NCBI GenBank assembly: GCA_944358375.1
Contig: CALVQT010000003.1
Span: forward strand, 1 to 64,000
DNA: 64,000 bases
Origin: an uncultured Bacilli bacterium
GTDB lineage: Bacteria; Bacillota_I; Bacilli_A; RF39; UBA660
Direction: 5' to 3'
This document shows, piece by piece, positions 26,864 through 36,703 of the stretch. Under the pieces are notes generated by a model. That model ran no database searches. It had not been told where the DNA came from and saw only the letters and a list, made by a program, of their open reading frames with translations. A program made the position numbers and the translations under genes. Positions within the stretch are counted from its first letter, which is position 1; every line of letters starts with the position of its first letter.

Positions 26864-28036
26864 TTAATATTTACCAACATATTTAGAATTATATAATAAA
26901 AATACTATTTGAATTATTGTTATTAAAGCTGCACATAAAAATAATACTCTAAGAGAAATACCTAATAATATACTGGCAAGTAATATACCAATTCCTTCAG
27001 CAAAAGATTCTATAAAATATCTTATGTTTTCAAATGTAAATTTATCTTTATTTTTATTTTCCCTTATAAATACTCCAGTTACTTTATTATCTAAAATTTT
27101 AGATGTTATATAAGAAATACTTATGCTTAATATAAATACTAATTTTTTATTAAATATAAATGCAAATAAATAAAATATTACTCTTGTACCAAACTTTATC
27201 AATATTCCATTATTAATAGTTATTTTATTATTTATTTTATTTAAAAATAGACATAAAAAATTACCTATCATATTATTTATAATTATATAAATAGATGAAC
27301 TTAGATCATCAAAATATAAATTATTTATTAATATAATTATCATTAAATCAAATACTATTCCATATGATATCTTAGCAAAAAATGATGATAGCAAAAATAA
27401 TTTATTACTCTTAATAGATAATATATTTTTAATTGCTACTTTAAGTGAATTGTTGTCTTTATGCCTTAAAAAACTATTATTATTATAAAAATTTAATATT
27501 ATTAATGATAATATTGATGATATTAAAGATAATAATAAACAATGATCATAATTAAATGCAAATAACCCTAATAAAAAACCACAAAATATAATTCCAATAT
27601 CCATTGAAAAATATTCAACTACACTTTTCTTTCTATACATTAAATCACTATTATCCTCAAATGATAATAATGGATAAAAAGATAATGAAAATATAACTTC
27701 ACATATAATAGACAATATAACACACAATATTATTATAAATATATTATTAGTAATTAATAATATAAATAGTGAATTAATTCTAATATGCATTATTTCTATT
27801 ATTAGTTTTTTAATTCTTATTTTAGATGATATTAAAGTTATAATAATTATTATTATAGAACTACATATTAAAGCACATGAAATAATATTGCCTACATCAG
27901 TTAATAAAAATATATTACTTTTTAACCAAATTCCTCTATAATTATTCCATATACCAATTGAAAAAGACATTAATGCTAAACTAATTATTAATACTTTTTT
28001 ATTGGAAATATTAAAATATTTTTTAACATTATTCAT
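26864..28036 (-). CDS. MFS-like 12-helix membrane protein
   Basis: 390 residues, nearly all hydrophobic helices separated by short basic loops, with about 12 segments. The N-terminal SIGIWNNYRGIWLK and overall size suggest a major facilitator superfamily transporter, but no substrate motif is visible. The ATG has no clear ribosome site; CATAAT lies 6 nt upstream, so a leaderless start is possible, though no good -35 was found. It precedes the unknown 25225 gene. Confidence 0.6.
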   Translation of the reverse strand: MNNVKKYFNISNKKVLIISLALMSFSIGIWNNYRGIWLKSNIFLLTDVGNIISCALICSSIIIIIITLISSKIRIKKLIIEIMHIRINSLFILLITNNIFIIILCVILSIICEVIFSLSFYPLLSFEDNSDLMYRKKSVVEYFSMDIGIIFCGFLLGLFAFNYDHCLLLSLISSILSLIILNFYNNNSFLRHKDNNSLKVAIKNILSIKSNKLFLLSSFFAKISYGIVFDLMIIILINNLYFDDLSSSIYIIINNMIGNFLCLFLNKINNKITINNGILIKFGTRVIFYLFAFIFNKKLVFILSISISYITSKILDNKVTGVFIRENKNKDKFTFENIRYFIESFAEGIGILLASILLGISLRVLFLCAALITIIQIVFLLYNSKYVGKY

Positions 28037-28067
28037 ATTATTATTATGGATAATTAAAATATTTTTA

Positions 28068-28097
28068 TTGACAAATAGTACATATAAATGATAAAAT
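28068..28097 (+). promoter_or_regulatory. Promoter of a candidate small RNA
   Basis: TTGACA at 28068-28073, an 18-nt spacer and TAAAAT at 28092-28097. There is no open frame downstream on the plus strand before the terminator at 28139-28174. Confidence 0.55.
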
Positions 28098-28103
28098 TTC
28101 TTT

Positions 28104-28174
28104 GTAAGGACGTATACCTTAAGAATATGTTACTTACAAAAAGAACCTAATTCCACCAAATTGGGTTCTTTTTT
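28104..28174 (+). ncRNA. Candidate small RNA (about 70 nt)
   Basis: The predicted transcript runs from +1 near 28104 to the terminator T run. The first hairpin has GTAAG (28104-28108) paired with CTTAC (28133-28137) and ACGTAT (28110-28115) paired with ATATGT (28125-28130) around a 9-nt loop, ACCTTAAGA. The second hairpin is the terminator. No plus-strand gene follows, because both flanking genes are on the minus strand. It therefore would be a free-standing RNA and not a riboswitch for a downstream gene. No known RNA family was recognised. Confidence 0.45.
28139..28174. terminator. Strong bidirectional terminator
   Basis: AAGAACC-TAATT and AATT-GGGTTCTT arms around CCACCA, followed by TTTTTT on the plus strand and by TTTTT on the minus strand. 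It ends both the candidate small RNA and the minus-strand peptidase operon. Confidence 0.82.
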
Positions 28175-29438
28175 ATTTAATAGTTCTAATGATACTATAA
28201 TTATCAAAATTCATTTTACTTATTATATTTTTAGCAGTATCATAACTCATATTATTAATAATATCATATTCATCATAATATATTTTATTTTCAATCATAA
28301 TAGATGAACATATATTATATTCAATATCTTCAATATTGTCAAAATGTAGTATAAATCCTTTTAAAAATAATTTTTTCTTTCTTTCAAAATCTTCTTCAGT
28401 TATAGATATATTCATTATATCTTTTTTTATTCTATTTATAAATTTATTAGCATCTTTCGTAACAGCACTAATAATTATAACAACATAGTCATCAATAATA
28501 TTAGAACTACTACCCATACTGATAACTAATCCTTCATTTTTATATTTTTCAAACAATTTACTTGTAGGTGAAAAATTATTTGATAATATAATATTTAAAT
28601 AATATTTTAATAAAAAATCTTTTCTAATACCAAATTCTTTTTTATCTATTTTTATAGCATATTTTACTCTATCATCAAGAACATCTTTCTTAATTTCTTC
28701 ATAATTAACACACACCGTTTTTTTATCTTTTACTTTTATTCTCTTCGGTAAAAAATGATTTTTCACTTTAATATTTTTCATATATTCTTTAATATCAGAT
28801 AAAATTATATCAACATCAAAATTACCAGTAACAATAATAAAAGTATTATCAGTTGTATAATAATCATTATATATTTTATTTAAATCTTTAGCAGTTATTT
28901 TATTGATATCTTCTTTTTCACCAACCACCGTATTTTTAATATAAGAATTATGAAATAAATTTGAAAATAACTTATTAGATATATAGTTATCTATTTGATC
29001 TTTATACATATTGATTTCTTCTATTATTATTCCTTTTTCTTCTTCAACATTTTTTTTATTTATATCAATACTATAAAATATGTCAAGTAACAATTTTAAA
29101 TTTTCTCTTAAATTTATACTACCAAATAAATTATAATTCGTTCCATAATAACTAGTCCAAGCATTAGCAAGGCTTCCTAAATCATTTATCCTTTTTGATA
29201 TTACTGGATTTTCCGATAATGCCATTACTTTATGTTCTAAAAAATGAGCAGATCCTGGAATTATATTATAAAATTTATTATTAATTTTATATTTATTTAT
29301 TCTAGCTCCATATTTAACAGATATAGATATATAAAAATTTTTAGTTTTATCAGTTGGATATAAATATACTGAAACGCCATTAGGTAATTTTTCACAATAT
29401 ATTTTTTCATTTACTTTTTTAAATGTCTTTATTTTCAT
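28173..29438 (-). CDS. ymfH: M16 family zinc peptidase, YmfH-like
   Basis: 421 residues. The inverted zinc motif HxxEH is seen in GSAHFLEHKVMA, and the third ligand is expected in EEKGIIIEEINMYKD. It is the catalytic partner of the preceding gene, which lacks HxxEH, as in the YmfF/YmfH pair of Bacillus. M16 dimers of this type degrade or process peptides. It overlaps the upstream gene by 20 nt. Ribosome site AAAGGGG. Confidence 0.85.
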   Translation of the reverse strand: MKIKTFKKVNEKIYCEKLPNGVSVYLYPTDKTKNFYISISVKYGARINKYKINNKFYNIIPGSAHFLEHKVMALSENPVISKRINDLGSLANAWTSYYGTNYNLFGSINLRENLKLLLDIFYSIDINKKNVEEEKGIIIEEINMYKDQIDNYISNKLFSNLFHNSYIKNTVVGEKEDINKITAKDLNKIYNDYYTTDNTFIIVTGNFDVDIILSDIKEYMKNIKVKNHFLPKRIKVKDKKTVCVNYEEIKKDVLDDRVKYAIKIDKKEFGIRKDFLLKYYLNIILSNNFSPTSKLFEKYKNEGLVISMGSSSNIIDDYVVIIISAVTKDANKFINRIKKDIMNISITEEDFERKKKLFLKGFILHFDNIEDIEYNICSSIMIENKIYYDEYDIINNMSYDTAKNIISKMNFDNYSIIRTIK

Positions 29439-30696
29439 AATTAATATCCCCTTTCAATAAATATATTGTACTTAATGAAATTTTGTCATTTAGCTTTATA
29501 ATTTCATCGATAGTTACTTTATTAATATTTTCCCTATATGTCTCAATATCTTCACTTTCCATAAATTGATCATAATAACACTTATTAATTTGGCTAGCTG
29601 CATCATCATAATAATTATTTAAAAAAGTATTTATAGTTTTTTTAGCTGATGTGAATAACCTTTGTAATGTTTTTTTATCTTTCATTAAATTAACACACTC
29701 ACTAATAAGTTTAACTGTTTTTTCATAATTATCTTTATCAATACCAGCATATATAGTAAGTGATGGATTATATTTAGAATAATATGAGCCGATAGAATAA
29801 CAAAGAGAATTATTTTCTCTTACTATATTAAACAATACACTATCATTCATAGTTCCTAAAATAGTATTATAAACTCTAAGAACATGTGACATTTCATGAT
29901 AGTTCATATCAATTAATCTATAACCCATATATAATTTAGATTGATTATAAGCAAGACAATCCACTATTTCTTCAACCTTATTTTCATATTTATGTTTAAT
30001 TTGAAATTCTAATATTTTTTTATTCCCATTTAATCCCTTAAATTTATTATTTACTTTTGAAATAATATTATCATCAATATCTCCATATACTATTAAATCG
30101 ATTCTATACTCTCCACTATTTAATTTATTATAAAATTCATATAAAGATTTTGGAGTAATATTTTCAATATCTTTTTTACTAGGTATTGTACTATATTCGT
30201 TTGGCGTATTTTTATACATATGTTTAGCATAATTAACACTAGCATATAAATTAGGATTATCTTTAATTGAATCAATTTCACTAATTGTATCATTTTTAAT
30301 TATATTAAAATATTCTTCTTTAAAACCATCATTTTCAATATTAGGATTAAATAATACTTCATATAAAAAATCTAATGTTTCATCTATATACTCACTACTT
30401 GTATATTTAGGATTTAAAAAATTTACAGCCGCAATTATCTCTTGCATATTACCAGTTAAAGCATATTGCATTTCAACTCTTGCACCATATAAATCTTCAC
30501 CTTTTTTAGCTATTTTATTTTTAGTATTATACTTCTTAGAAGAATAAACCATATTCTTAGTTAATAAATTACTATTTGCTATATCATTCTTATTAAATTT
30601 TTTTACAAAAAATAATATTATGTATATTTTTTTAAATCTATTGGTATTTATTGAATGAAATGTATAATTATTATATTCTATTTTTTTATATTCCAT
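29419..30696 (-). CDS. ymfF: M16 peptidase-like protein without zinc motif, YmfF-like
   Basis: 425 residues with the M16 fold pattern (GARVEMQYALTGNMQEI, then a SLCYSIGSYYSKYNPSLTIY block in the second domain), but the HxxEH motif is absent. This is normal for the non-catalytic partner of a heterodimer. It precedes the catalytic YmfH-like gene with a 20-nt overlap, which supports joint assembly. Ribosome site GGGATG. Confidence 0.8.
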   Translation of the reverse strand: MEYKKIEYNNYTFHSINTNRFKKIYIILFFVKKFNKNDIANSNLLTKNMVYSSKKYNTKNKIAKKGEDLYGARVEMQYALTGNMQEIIAAVNFLNPKYTSSEYIDETLDFLYEVLFNPNIENDGFKEEYFNIIKNDTISEIDSIKDNPNLYASVNYAKHMYKNTPNEYSTIPSKKDIENITPKSLYEFYNKLNSGEYRIDLIVYGDIDDNIISKVNNKFKGLNGNKKILEFQIKHKYENKVEEIVDCLAYNQSKLYMGYRLIDMNYHEMSHVLRVYNTILGTMNDSVLFNIVRENNSLCYSIGSYYSKYNPSLTIYAGIDKDNYEKTVKLISECVNLMKDKKTLQRLFTSAKKTINTFLNNYYDDAASQINKCYYDQFMESEDIETYRENINKVTIDEIIKLNDKISLSTIYLLKGDINYENKDI

Positions 30697-30717
30697 AACT
30701 CACATCCCTTTTTAATA

Positions 30718-30748
30718 ATAAAGAAGATAAAACAATCTTCTTTATTAT
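30718..30748 (-). terminator. deoD terminator
   Basis: TAAAGAAGAT/ATCTTCTTTA stem with a short loop and T-rich flank on the minus strand, between deoD and the ymfF-like gene. Confidence 0.7.
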
Positions 30749-30760
30749 TTTTAACATTTT

Positions 30761-31468
30761 TTACATTTTTATTATAGATTCTAATGCTAATAATATCATT
30801 TCATCAAGTTTTGTTTCACGCGCTTTAGAATCAATTTCTTCATTTGTAATAAAACTATCACTAATAGTTATAAGTGCAGTTGCTTTTTTCATAAATTTTT
30901 TAGCATTATAAAATAAAGCATATGCCTCCATTTCAACAGCTTTACATCCAAATTCAATATATTTAGAATGATCTTTATGACTTGAGTAAAATGATTCTGC
31001 TGTATGTAATCTACCTTGCTTAACTTTTATATTTTTAATAGCCGCTGTATCTAATATTTTAGCATTTAAATCATAAGAAGAATTAATTATTTCTAAATTT
31101 TTATTTCCTTCTTCTTCATCAAATGTAGTTGTAGAATAAGCAGAATCAGCGAGTAAAATATCATATACTTTCAAATCTTCTACATATGAACCTGCTGTTC
31201 CTATTCTAATTATGTAATCTACATCATAATCATTAAATAATTCATAACTATATATTCCCATACTACCAATACCCATTCCGCTTGAAAATATTGTTACTAA
31301 TGTATCTTTATATTTTCCTGTAAAAGCAAGTTCTCCCCTAACTTGATTTACTAATTTGACATCAGTTAAATATTTATCAGCTATATATTTAGCTCTATTT
31401 GGATCTCCTGGCATAAGTACTCTTGGCGCTATTTCATCTTTTCCCGCTTCTATATGTATTGTTGGCAT
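30761..31468 (-). CDS. deoD: Purine-nucleoside phosphorylase, DeoD type
   Basis: 235 residues. It releases purine bases from (deoxy)nucleosides with phosphate. Visible family blocks are the N-terminal MPTIHIEAGKDEIAPRVLMP with GDPNRAKYIA, SSGMGIGSMGIYSYEL, RIGTAGS, AVEMEAYALF (ribose-binding Met-Glu) and the TISDSFITNE loop, which holds the catalytic-type Asp of the hexameric enzymes. Ribosome site AAGGAGG. It starts 3 nt after ftsK ends. Confidence 0.95.
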   Translation of the reverse strand: MPTIHIEAGKDEIAPRVLMPGDPNRAKYIADKYLTDVKLVNQVRGELAFTGKYKDTLVTIFSSGMGIGSMGIYSYELFNDYDVDYIIRIGTAGSYVEDLKVYDILLADSAYSTTTFDEEEGNKNLEIINSSYDLNAKILDTAAIKNIKVKQGRLHTAESFYSSHKDHSKYIEFGCKAVEMEAYALFYNAKKFMKKATALITISDSFITNEEIDSKARETKLDEMILLALESIIKM

Positions 31469-31471
31469 AAA

Positions 31472-33667
31472 TTATTCCTCCTTATTATTTTCATCTTCTA
31501 ATTTAACCAAAACATCTCTTGGTTTAGATCCCTTTGCAGGTCCTACGATATTACGTTCTTCAAACATATCCATAATACGTGCTGCTCTATTATAACCAAT
31601 ACTATATTTCCTTTGTATTAAAGAGGCACTTATTTGTCCCATACGTATTGCATAATTTAATATTTCATCATATAAAACATCTTTTTGCTCAGATGATGAA
31701 TTATGCTCACTCGAAGAACTTACCTCAGATTCTAAATTTTCAAATTTTTCATTATATTTAGGAGCAGTAGATCTATTTTTAATAAATTCAACAACTCTTG
31801 CTATTTCATCATCACTAACAAAACTTCCTTGAACTCTAGTTGGAGTATTTTCATCTTGTGGTTTATATAACATGTCTCCTCTTCCAAGTAATTTCTCAGC
31901 ACCAGTCATATCTAGAATAGTTCTACTATCAATAGATGATGATACTGCAAATGATATACGAGTTGGTATATTCGCTTTAATAACACCAGTAATAACATTA
32001 GTACTTGGTCTTTGAGTTGCAACTATTAAATGTATACCAGCGGCTCTTGCAAGTTGGGTAATTCTCATAATACTTTCTTCTACATCTTTGGCAGCAACTA
32101 ACATTAAATCAGCAAGTTCATCAATTATTACCAGTATATATTCCATTTTTTTAAGACCACAATTTGGATCTTTTTTTAATTTTTTTTCTATATATTCATT
32201 ATAACCAGTTATATTTTTAGTACCACTATTTTTAAATGTTTCATATCTATCATCCATCTCAACAACAATTTTTTGTAATGCTGCACTAGCTTTTTTAGGA
32301 TCTGTAACTACAGGAATTAATAAGTGTGGCATGTTATCATATACACTAAATTCAACCTTCTTAGGATCAACAAGTACCATTTTAACTTCATCGGGAGTGG
32401 TTCTCATAATAACAGACATAATTATATTATTTATGCAAACACTCTTACCACTACCAGTAGAACCTGCTACTAACATATGAGGAGTTTTATCAATTTCAAC
32501 ACACTTGACCCTACCCATAATATCTCTTCCAAGAGGTGCAGCTAATTTAGAATTTTTATATTTCTGATTTTTTTCTAAATCTTCCATTATCTCACGCATT
32601 GATACAGGAATAATATTTTGATTAGGTATTTCAACACCAACGGTATTTTTCCCAGGTATTGGTGCTTCTATTCTTACTTCTTTAGCAGCAAGAGCTAGAG
32701 CTATCTCACGAGATATACTTAATACTTTATTAACCTTTGTACCTCTATCTATAGACATTTCATATTGAGTAACTGCAGGTCCGACATGAACTTCTATCAC
32801 TTTAGCATGCATATTAAAATCTTCAAAAACTCTTTCTAATATTTTAGTATTATTTGCTATATATTCAGTAGTATTACTCTTATTATTTTTATTTTTATTT
32901 GGATTTAATAATTGAATTGGTGGCTTAACATAAACATCATTAGAATTGACTTTATTATCTTCTATTACTTTTTCTTCACTCTTTCTTGGTTCTAAATCCT
33001 CTACGCTAGTAATAACCACCCTTTTATCTTTAATATCATTATCACTATCAACTTCTTCTTCACTTTCATCTTCATCGCAACTATTCTTAGATTTAAAGAA
33101 TATTTTTTTAAATAAATTGCATATTCCTCTTACAATATCAGCAATAGTAATATCAAACAACATAATAAATCCAAATATAGTAGCAATAACTATTACAATT
33201 AATGATCCCTCAACATCAAAAAAATTTACTAATATCCAAGAAAATAAAGCTCCTATTATACCACCACCTGTGTTCTTAATTAAACTTGATGTATCAAAAG
33301 CAGCTTCTATATTGCTAATAGTTGTACTGATTATTTGACTCGTTGATAGCGTATTATCAGTTATATATTTAATATGTGAAAATAACAATATTGCAATAAT
33401 TATTGAATATACACCTATTAATCTAGCAGAAAAATATTTTGGGTTTCCTCTTGATATTAATATATATATACCTATTCCTAATATAAAAATTAGAAATAAA
33501 AAGAACCAAGATCCAAACATAAATATTGCAAACTTTTTAACTAATTCACCAACTATTCCAAAAGAACCAAGACCTGTTATAGATAATAATATCATTATTA
33601 AACTAACAACCTCATTGGTATATACAAATCCTTCTTTTTCTTCAGCTTGTTTTTTCTTTTTAGCCAT
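31472..33667 (-). CDS. ftsK: DNA translocase FtsK/SpoIIIE
   Basis: 731 residues. It pumps chromosome ends across the closing septum. A basic N terminus and four to five membrane helices (about 20-180) precede an acidic linker. The alpha/beta motor domain has Walker A AGSTGSGKS, VLVDPKKVEF, the Walker B ILVIIDELADLM and the LIVATQRPSTNVITG stretch. A C-terminal gamma winged helix (QISASLIQRKYSIGYNRA) reads orienting DNA repeats. Ribosome site AGGTG. It precedes deoD and follows ezrA by 10 nt, a division-related grouping. Confidence 0.95.
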   Translation of the reverse strand: MAKKKKQAEEKEGFVYTNEVVSLIMILLSITGLGSFGIVGELVKKFAIFMFGSWFFLFLIFILGIGIYILISRGNPKYFSARLIGVYSIIIAILLFSHIKYITDNTLSTSQIISTTISNIEAAFDTSSLIKNTGGGIIGALFSWILVNFFDVEGSLIVIVIATIFGFIMLFDITIADIVRGICNLFKKIFFKSKNSCDEDESEEEVDSDNDIKDKRVVITSVEDLEPRKSEEKVIEDNKVNSNDVYVKPPIQLLNPNKNKNNKSNTTEYIANNTKILERVFEDFNMHAKVIEVHVGPAVTQYEMSIDRGTKVNKVLSISREIALALAAKEVRIEAPIPGKNTVGVEIPNQNIIPVSMREIMEDLEKNQKYKNSKLAAPLGRDIMGRVKCVEIDKTPHMLVAGSTGSGKSVCINNIIMSVIMRTTPDEVKMVLVDPKKVEFSVYDNMPHLLIPVVTDPKKASAALQKIVVEMDDRYETFKNSGTKNITGYNEYIEKKLKKDPNCGLKKMEYILVIIDELADLMLVAAKDVEESIMRITQLARAAGIHLIVATQRPSTNVITGVIKANIPTRISFAVSSSIDSRTILDMTGAEKLLGRGDMLYKPQDENTPTRVQGSFVSDDEIARVVEFIKNRSTAPKYNEKFENLESEVSSSSEHNSSSEQKDVLYDEILNYAIRMGQISASLIQRKYSIGYNRAARIMDMFEERNIVGPAKGSKPRDVLVKLEDENNKEE

Positions 33668-33677
33668 ATAAATACAC

Positions 33678-35390
33678 CTAACTTTCCATCTTGTTTAAAA
33701 TTTTCTTTTGAATTCCTGGTTCAACAATATTAAGAGTATTAATTATAATTGATAAACTCTCCCGATAATTTCCATTATAAAATGCTTTTTTACTTGCATT
33801 TAATCCTTCTTCAACTTCTTTATTACTTGATTTATATCTATTTCCATAAACTATAGCCATTTCAGCCATAGCTGCTGTTTTAGTTGTACTACTTGCTGTT
33901 TGATATAACTTAAGTGCTAAATCTCTAGCAGTATCAACTCTTAAATTAAGAGTTTTGATAGAAATAGGTTTTTTAGATATTTCTATATTAATATTTTTAA
34001 CTGCTTCATAAGCTTCTTTTAATTCAATATAAAACTCATCCGGTATTATAGGCAAATCATAATCTTTGATCTTATATTTAGAATTATTAATTATATTTTT
34101 AATTTCATATAATTGATCTCTTGCTCTTGCTTCATCTTCTTTTAGACTTCCTAAATTTTTAAGTGTAGTTTCAAGTCTATCCTCTACCTTAGATAATTTA
34201 ACTGCTACCAATTCACACTCATTACTTAATTTAGAATAAGGAATAATTTTATATAATGTTCTGTCATTTATTTTCCTAAAATCATTTTTAACTTCAGTTA
34301 ATTCATTATTTATTTCATCAATCACAATAACTTCTTCATCACTTAAATCATAAGTATCTTTTAAATTATCAATCTCAGCATATAAATTCTTAATAATAGA
34401 ACTTACTTTATATATTCTTTGATTAACATTTATAATTCCTCTTTCATAGTCTCTTTTACCTCTTTTTTCAGCTTCAAAATCACTATAAATGCCTTCAAAA
34501 TAGTCAAGTAAAGTTTTTAATTCAAAAATAGAATCCTGTAAATTTAGAACATTTAATCTATCCATTATTTCTTCTATTTTTTTATTTGTTTCATTAATAT
34601 TATAATCAATGTTTAAATATTCAATATTATAACCATCCCTAGTCATCTTAGTAGCCATATTTTTAATGTCATTCATTTTTTTTGGAAGAATCATTTTAGA
34701 CATAAGTACGATTGTTGGAGCTTCATCTATAACAATGCTAATATTAGTAATCATATCATCCAAAACTCTAACTATTTTTCCAAGTTCAGAAAACTCTTTA
34801 TTCATTATTGCTACTTCAAAAGCACTAAATAATTTATCAATATTTTCAAATTGTAATTCTATTCTATTAGAAACTTCTTGATAATCATTTTTATTTTTAT
34901 TATATTTAAATACAACTTCTCTATATATACTTTTTAATTTGGTAATAGCATCTCTATTTCTCTCTTCACTTTCGGTTAATTCCCTAATTTCATTTAACAA
35001 TTTAATTGATTTAGTCTTAACATGATATATATCTTTCTCAGTATTAGCAAGCATTTTATATGCTTCATTATATTTTTTACTTACACAAATAGTTTCTACT
35101 TCAACTAACTCATCAGTTAATCTAACTAAATCTTCCTTTTCAATTTTATCAAATCTTACTTTCCAATTTTCAACTTCTTTTTCAAGCTTTTTATTATTAG
35201 CAAGTTTATCTGCTTTTGATAATTCAGTTATTAAGGATGCAGATATTATTAGATTTTTTTCAGTAGTTAATTTATCAATAATCTTTAATATGTTTTTTTT
35301 CTTTCTTGATTTAATAAAAACAGTTAAAAGGTATAAAAGAAATATTAATAATAAAAACACAATAGTTATAATTGCAGTTGTTTTATCCAT
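33678..35390 (-). CDS. ezrA: Septation ring formation regulator EzrA
   Basis: 570 residues. One N-terminal membrane helix (about 5-25), then a long run of coiled coils shaped like spectrin repeats. The conserved C-terminal block is AEMAIVYGNRYKSSNKEV with ASKKAFYNGNYRESLS. In Bacilli EzrA tethers and limits FtsZ rings. The ATG at 35390 (MDKTTA) follows GAGGATAGG; 10 upstream codons are excluded. Its neighbour ftsK fits a division operon. Confidence 0.92.
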   Translation of the reverse strand: MDKTTAIITIVFLLLIFLLYLLTVFIKSRKKKNILKIIDKLTTEKNLIISASLITELSKADKLANNKKLEKEVENWKVRFDKIEKEDLVRLTDELVEVETICVSKKYNEAYKMLANTEKDIYHVKTKSIKLLNEIRELTESEERNRDAITKLKSIYREVVFKYNKNKNDYQEVSNRIELQFENIDKLFSAFEVAIMNKEFSELGKIVRVLDDMITNISIVIDEAPTIVLMSKMILPKKMNDIKNMATKMTRDGYNIEYLNIDYNINETNKKIEEIMDRLNVLNLQDSIFELKTLLDYFEGIYSDFEAEKRGKRDYERGIINVNQRIYKVSSIIKNLYAEIDNLKDTYDLSDEEVIVIDEINNELTEVKNDFRKINDRTLYKIIPYSKLSNECELVAVKLSKVEDRLETTLKNLGSLKEDEARARDQLYEIKNIINNSKYKIKDYDLPIIPDEFYIELKEAYEAVKNINIEISKKPISIKTLNLRVDTARDLALKLYQTASSTTKTAAMAEMAIVYGNRYKSSNKEVEEGLNASKKAFYNGNYRESLSIIINTLNIVEPGIQKKILNKMES

Positions 35391-35470
35391 AATACCTATC
35401 CTCCTCATACATTTTAACATATTTAATATTTTTTTTATAGTATTTTTTTAAATATTATAATTATTTATTA

Positions 35471-36166
35471 TTAAGTTTCTCTAGATAATTTAAGAGGTTT
35501 TTCTTTATTTTTTACTTCTTTATTTTCTAATTGTTCAACTATAATATATTTATTATCATCTGATAATTTGCAAGATACTTCTCCACTATAAGGAGCATCA
35601 CTACTCTCAAGCATAATAATTTTATAAGCCACCTTACAAAAGTCTTCATCCATATTATAAATTCTTCTACCATTTACATCATATATCAATACTTTCTTAT
35701 AATCTAGTGCTCTTGTTGCACATAAATTTCCCTTTATTATAGGTTTAAATGTAACATCTATTATATTAGGTAATTCCTTATTAGATAATTTCTTCTTTCT
35801 TTCTATAATTTCAGTTATTTCTCTTAATAAATATTGTTTATATTTTTTTTCTTTTCTGTACTTACTTAAAATTTTAATATCATCTTCACAATCTAAGTCT
35901 AATATTTCACTTTGAAGTTTAACTACTAAAGAATTTAATTCAAAAATTGTCATATTATAATAATCCTCAAACAAATTTATTGTATTATTTCTAAAAATAT
36001 ATTGTAATACTTCTTCGTCTCTTATTTTTATATAGTTTCCCTTCATAGTATTTAGCATTTCACACAATTTAATATAAAGATTAGTACTTAAATCATAATT
36101 CATATAAATTAGCCATTTTATATCTTGTTTATTAATAAAATATTCAGAATTATTAATTATTAACAT
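35471..36166 (-). CDS. Unknown protein upstream of ezrA
   Basis: 231 residues, not recognised. Soluble. The first two thirds are mostly helical (coiled-coil-like stretch near ILSKYRKEKKYKQYLLREI). The last third is beta-rich (FKPIIKGNLCATRALDYKKV, GRRIYNMDEDFCKV) and ends in a charged tail. No catalytic motif is visible. The start at 36166 is set by GGAAGG. It is first in transcription order before ezrA-ftsK, but 80 nt apart. Confidence 0.7.
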   Translation of the reverse strand: MLIINNSEYFINKQDIKWLIYMNYDLSTNLYIKLCEMLNTMKGNYIKIRDEEVLQYIFRNNTINLFEDYYNMTIFELNSLVVKLQSEILDLDCEDDIKILSKYRKEKKYKQYLLREITEIIERKKKLSNKELPNIIDVTFKPIIKGNLCATRALDYKKVLIYDVNGRRIYNMDEDFCKVAYKIIMLESSDAPYSGEVSCKLSDDNKYIIVEQLENKEVKNKEKPLKLSRET

Positions 36167-36186
36167 ATTTACCTTCCTTTTAACAT

Positions 36187-36215
36187 ATAATATCATATTA
36201 TTAATTGTTAAACAA
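36187..36215 (-). promoter_or_regulatory. Promoter upstream of the 35471 gene
   Basis: TTGTTT at 36215-36210, a 17-nt spacer and TATTAT at 36192-36187. The leader is about 14 nt. Confidence 0.5.
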
Positions 36216-36254
36216 ACAATTAATAATAAAATATTTTTATGGAAGAGTTTTAAT

Positions 36255-36398
36255 ATGAATAATAAAAATAATTATGTATATTTAACAAATAAAACTAAAA
36301 ATCGTATAATTAATTATATACTTACAGGTATTGTATTGCAATATATCTTTTCTTGTTATTACTTTGATAAATACCATATTAACTTAGCTAAATATTGA
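36255..36398 (+). CDS. Possible small protein or gene remnant
   Basis: 47-codon open frame (starts MNNKNNYVYLTNKTKNRIIN, ends in a hydrophobic/aromatic part) with GGAAGAG 7 nt before the ATG. It lies in an otherwise empty AT-rich stretch before tRNA-Met. No family is recognised. At this AT content an open frame of this length can be chance. Apart from this frame, 36216-36539 shows nothing. Confidence 0.22.
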   Translation: MNNKNNYVYLTNKTKNRIINYILTGIVLQYIFSCYYFDKYHINLAKY

Positions 36399-36539
36399 GA
36401 TAAAAGAAAATAATTAATTTTGATATTCATAATTTTAATAAAATAAAACAATTAAAAGTTGAAAAAGATAACAATAATAAAAAGAATATTGAAATTTACT
36501 ATAGAAATTAATGTTTTTAAAAAAAGTTTATATTAAGTA

Positions 36540-36568
36540 TTGTCAAAGTCAAGTAAATATGATATTAT
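36540..36568 (+). promoter_or_regulatory. tRNA-Met promoter
   Basis: TTGTCA at 36540-36545, a 17-nt spacer and TATTAT at 36563-36568, about 20 nt before the mature tRNA. Confidence 0.6.
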
Positions 36569-36589
36569 TTATGTGCTTGATTGATTTAT

Positions 36590-36666
36590 GGCGAGATAAT
36601 TCAGTTGGCTAGAATGTTCGGTTCATACCCGAAATGTCGGGGGTTCAAATCCCTCTCTCGCTACCA
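36590..36666 (+). tRNA. tRNA-Met (anticodon CAT)
   Basis: Acceptor GGCGAGA pairs with TCTCGCT (G-U at the first pair), with discriminator A and encoded CCA. The anticodon stem TTCGG/CCGAA encloses the loop TTCATAC, so the anticodon is CAT. Body sequence and a paired first position fit elongator tRNA-Met and not the initiator. A lysidine-type Ile tRNA with CAT is less likely but not excluded. Confidence 0.9.
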
Positions 36667-36678
36667 TTAAGTAATTTG

Positions 36679-36696
36679 CTCGACTTTTCGAGTTTT
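36679..36696 (+). terminator. Hairpin after tRNA-Met
   Basis: CTCGA-CTTT-TCGAG followed by TTTTG. It is short and probably acts with the next hairpin. Confidence 0.45.
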
Positions 36697-36703
36697 GATA
36701 AAT

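Noticed and set aside
29419..30696. Pseudogene call for the M16 protein lacking HxxEH
   Set aside because: The frame is intact and inactive partners are normal in M16 heterodimers.
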